DNA from: Gigaspora margarita
Taxonomy: Eukaryota; Glomeromycota; Glomeromycetes; Diversisporales; Gigasporaceae
Reading direction: 5' to 3'
Length of the DNA stretch: 64,000 nt
Assembly: GCA_009809945.1 (NCBI GenBank)
Contig: WTPW01002485.1
Location: forward strand, 3,478-67,477
Shown here: piece after piece, positions 61,861 through 64,000 of the stretch
Numbering within the stretch: the first letter of the stretch is position 1
Layout of the letters: each line of letters starts with the position of its first letter
Position numbers and translations under genes: made by a program
The notes under the pieces: model-generated
Told to the model about the DNA's origin: nothing
What the model saw: the letters and a program-made list of their open reading frames with translations, nothing else
Database searches by the model: none

Positions 61861-63094
61861 TCATTTATTTTAATAAGAGGCCTACTTCTCTTCCTCTATC
61901 TAAAATAATATAACAAATTATAAAAATATATACTAGTATATTATAAAATATACTAGTAGTATTATAAACTGACATATACAAGACCCTCAGATATAAGACC
62001 TCTATGCACTAAACCCGAGTATGAATCACAGGTTTTTTTTAAATATCTAGACTGCTTACTATAAATAAAAAATATATATGCTTTTTAAATTTTTTTTTAA
62101 TAGTAAAAACTTTTACTTATATACTAGACCCGAGTCTAATATTAGGTTTTAATATTGGTAGAGTATAAGAAACCTAGATCTTCTATATAGCAGTTTATAG
62201 TATATATATTTTAATTTTAAATCTGTTAAACTCAAACTATACAATTTATTAATAACATACTATAAATGTATGTATACTTTAAAATAGTAGATCTACTATA
62301 AATTTAGACATGGTTATGAACTACAGAATCAATTGTATATGTATTTTAGATTAGGTTTTTTCATGAAATAATCTCTTGGCATTTACTAGACTTGGAATTC
62401 TAAAAATTGGTAAAATAAAATAAACCCCAATATTGTATATGCATATTTATAGTAATTTATAAATAGTAATAAAAAATAATATATAAAAGGTAGAATTAAT
62501 AAAGAATTATTTAATAATTGATCAAAATTTTGGTATTGAAACAAGCTTGCTTGTGGTATTATATTAGAGTTGTACTATTGCATTTATATATATATATTCA
62601 TGCACATATATTTGTATATATTCAAGTTAATTTGTATATATGCATTTGTAAGTATTTAAATCATCATGCTATACACTATATCCTACTCGTTAAATTTTAT
62701 ATAAGGATAATTTGACTCTTAATTAAAACAAAAACAATTTTTTATAGTGTTTTAAAAAAATATGACACTATATTTTTTGTGAAAATTATCAAGAAATTTC
62801 TGATTCTATATTGTCTATTAATCATATTTTTTTCAATAAGGTAGATTTATAATAGTTTGAAATCAAAAAATTCTAAGATTTACAAAATCTTCAAATTTCA
62901 ACATGCTATTTTGCAAAGGCTATATCTTTTCACAAAGTGCAATAATAACTGTTTGAAAACTGAACTAATCATTTCTAAATATAAAAAAATCATTAGTTAT
63001 AAAAGAAAAATAAATCAAATAATAAAATGATACTTAAATTATATAGCAATCCAATGGAAGTAGTCTAGTACAAGATTTATTGTAATTTGTTTTT
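61861..63094. other. AT-rich region, no recognised gene
   Basis: The frame 62518-62715 (65 codons) is low-complexity. AGACCC words at 61970-62160 resemble those at 34900-35150. Confidence 0.4.
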
Positions 63095-63813
63095 ATTTTA
63101 TTTTATTTTTTTTAATATTTTTAAATAGTGGTCTAACTTGATCAGCTAGACTACTTTATTGAATTAAAATAGTTGTCCAAATATAGAGTACAACATAGAT
63201 GAGAGTACAACTTAGCCATATATGCACTTTTGGTGCTAATTTAAGTAGTCTGCCCAAAGATTTTACTAGCTGCCATACCTGCAACCTGCTACAGGCATTG
63301 TCTATTCAAAACCTTTTGATCTATACAAAGCCCCCACCAATTGCATTCCAGCTGGCCTAGAGCTATTTTACCTTGCAGGCAATTCTGTATAATTTAACTA
63401 ACCATGTTTCATTTCATAGTTGTTGATAAATTTTCAGTATATGACACATCTGCATTACACTGACACTTGTAGTTTAGTGCTACTTCGAACTGCTAAAGTT
63501 TGTTCTGATCCTGGTACTGACTTATTTATGGTAGCACTATCAGAAATCGTCAATTTACCTTCTTAGTTGGGACTTTTCAAATAGGTTTTTATTGTTTTGA
63601 TTTTTTAGATTTTTAGTGTAACAATACACCATTGTGTCTAAAAGCTCCTATTTGAAATAGTAGAACCAAGGTTACAGATTTCTTACACAAACAATAATGA
63701 GCTATAGTTATTGCAACACAGGCCTAATTTTTGTTATCATTATTAGTAGGATTTAAATTTTGATCAGCTGCCTAGGAGGTAACAACCTGGCCACTTCTCT
63801 AAATTATCACACT
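63095..63813 (-). mobile_element. Diverged copy of the SINE-like family, minus orientation
   Basis: Shares GATGAGAGTACAACTTAGCC, ATGCACTTTTGGTGCTAATT, GCCATACCTGCAACC and AAAAGCTCCTATT with the copy at 35429-37789. The head complements to GTGTGATAATTTAGAGAAGTGG near 63813. The T-rich stretch at 63095-63112 marks the tail. Some 200 bases of the body are missing or too diverged to see. Confidence 0.6.
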
Positions 63814-64000
63814 CTTAGATTTATTATAATTTGTAAGAAAAATTAATTATAAATCAAAACAATAACTATTTTATGCTATTATTTATAGCAATTTAAATTA
63901 GAAGTGATTAACCATCTTCCAGAAATATTCTAACTCTTTTTAAGCTTTCTTCGTATAATTTTGCAAATATCACTATAGTACTTTTTAAGCTTAGTGCCAA

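Overview
The window looks like a piece of a large, AT-rich, transposon-rich eukaryotic genome, most likely a fungus and probably an arbuscular-mycorrhizal one (Glomeromycotina, Rhizophagus-like). The pointers are short GT-AG introns (69-117 nt), very AT-rich spacers, a mixture of cut-and-paste DNA transposons, a LINE, SINE-like elements and a 616-base assembly gap. The taxonomic call is an inference from sequence style and should be checked by search.

The one clear host gene fills about 15.5 kb on the minus strand (20230 down to 4777). I could splice it by hand into 15 exons whose phases all fit, giving a 4627-residue protein. It has the layout of the giant AAA+ E3 ubiquitin ligase RNF213 (mysterin): an N-terminal starch/glycogen-binding CBM20-like domain, long helical regions, two AAA+ modules with readable Walker A and B motifs, a helical E3 shell, an RZ-type zinc finger and a long C-terminal domain. 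I see no RING finger. A TA-flanked MITE sits in its third intron.

Upstream of the coding sequence, in the first 4.8 kb (3' of the gene), are repeats and small TIR elements: a 186-bp TIR element, a 669-bp hAT-like element with target-site duplication (TSD), a foldback element and a truncated member of a TAGGGTGTCC family. Beyond the gene, 20.2-23.7 kb is mostly non-coding with a 113-bp hAT MITE and a palindromic repeat.

From 23743 to 30192 there is a five-level nest of transposons, each level supported by terminal inverted repeats and a TSD. The third level is a MULE-type element (10-bp TSD) with a decayed, intron-containing transposase gene. Next come a minisatellite, a 763-bp near-perfect palindrome (31272-32034) and a decayed DDE-type transposase (32225-34515).

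From 35.4 to 39.2 kb are two roughly 1-kb, tRNA-headed, poly-A-tailed SINE-like elements in opposite orientations; one carries three nested insertions. From 40851 to 53581 a minus-strand LINE is framed by a 20-bp TSD. It keeps endonuclease and reverse-transcriptase motifs but is broken by stops and by insertions, including a pogo/Tigger-like element with an uninterrupted 541-residue transposase next to the assembly gap. The last 10 kb holds a 1625-bp foldback element with 9-bp TSD made of alternating repeats, a Harbinger-like MITE, another AGGACC-family MITE, a tandem repeat block at 60.3-61.9 kb and another SINE-like copy.

In short, this is one host innate-immunity-type ubiquitin ligase gene beside a dense graveyard of nested mobile elements, with one transposase ORF still open.
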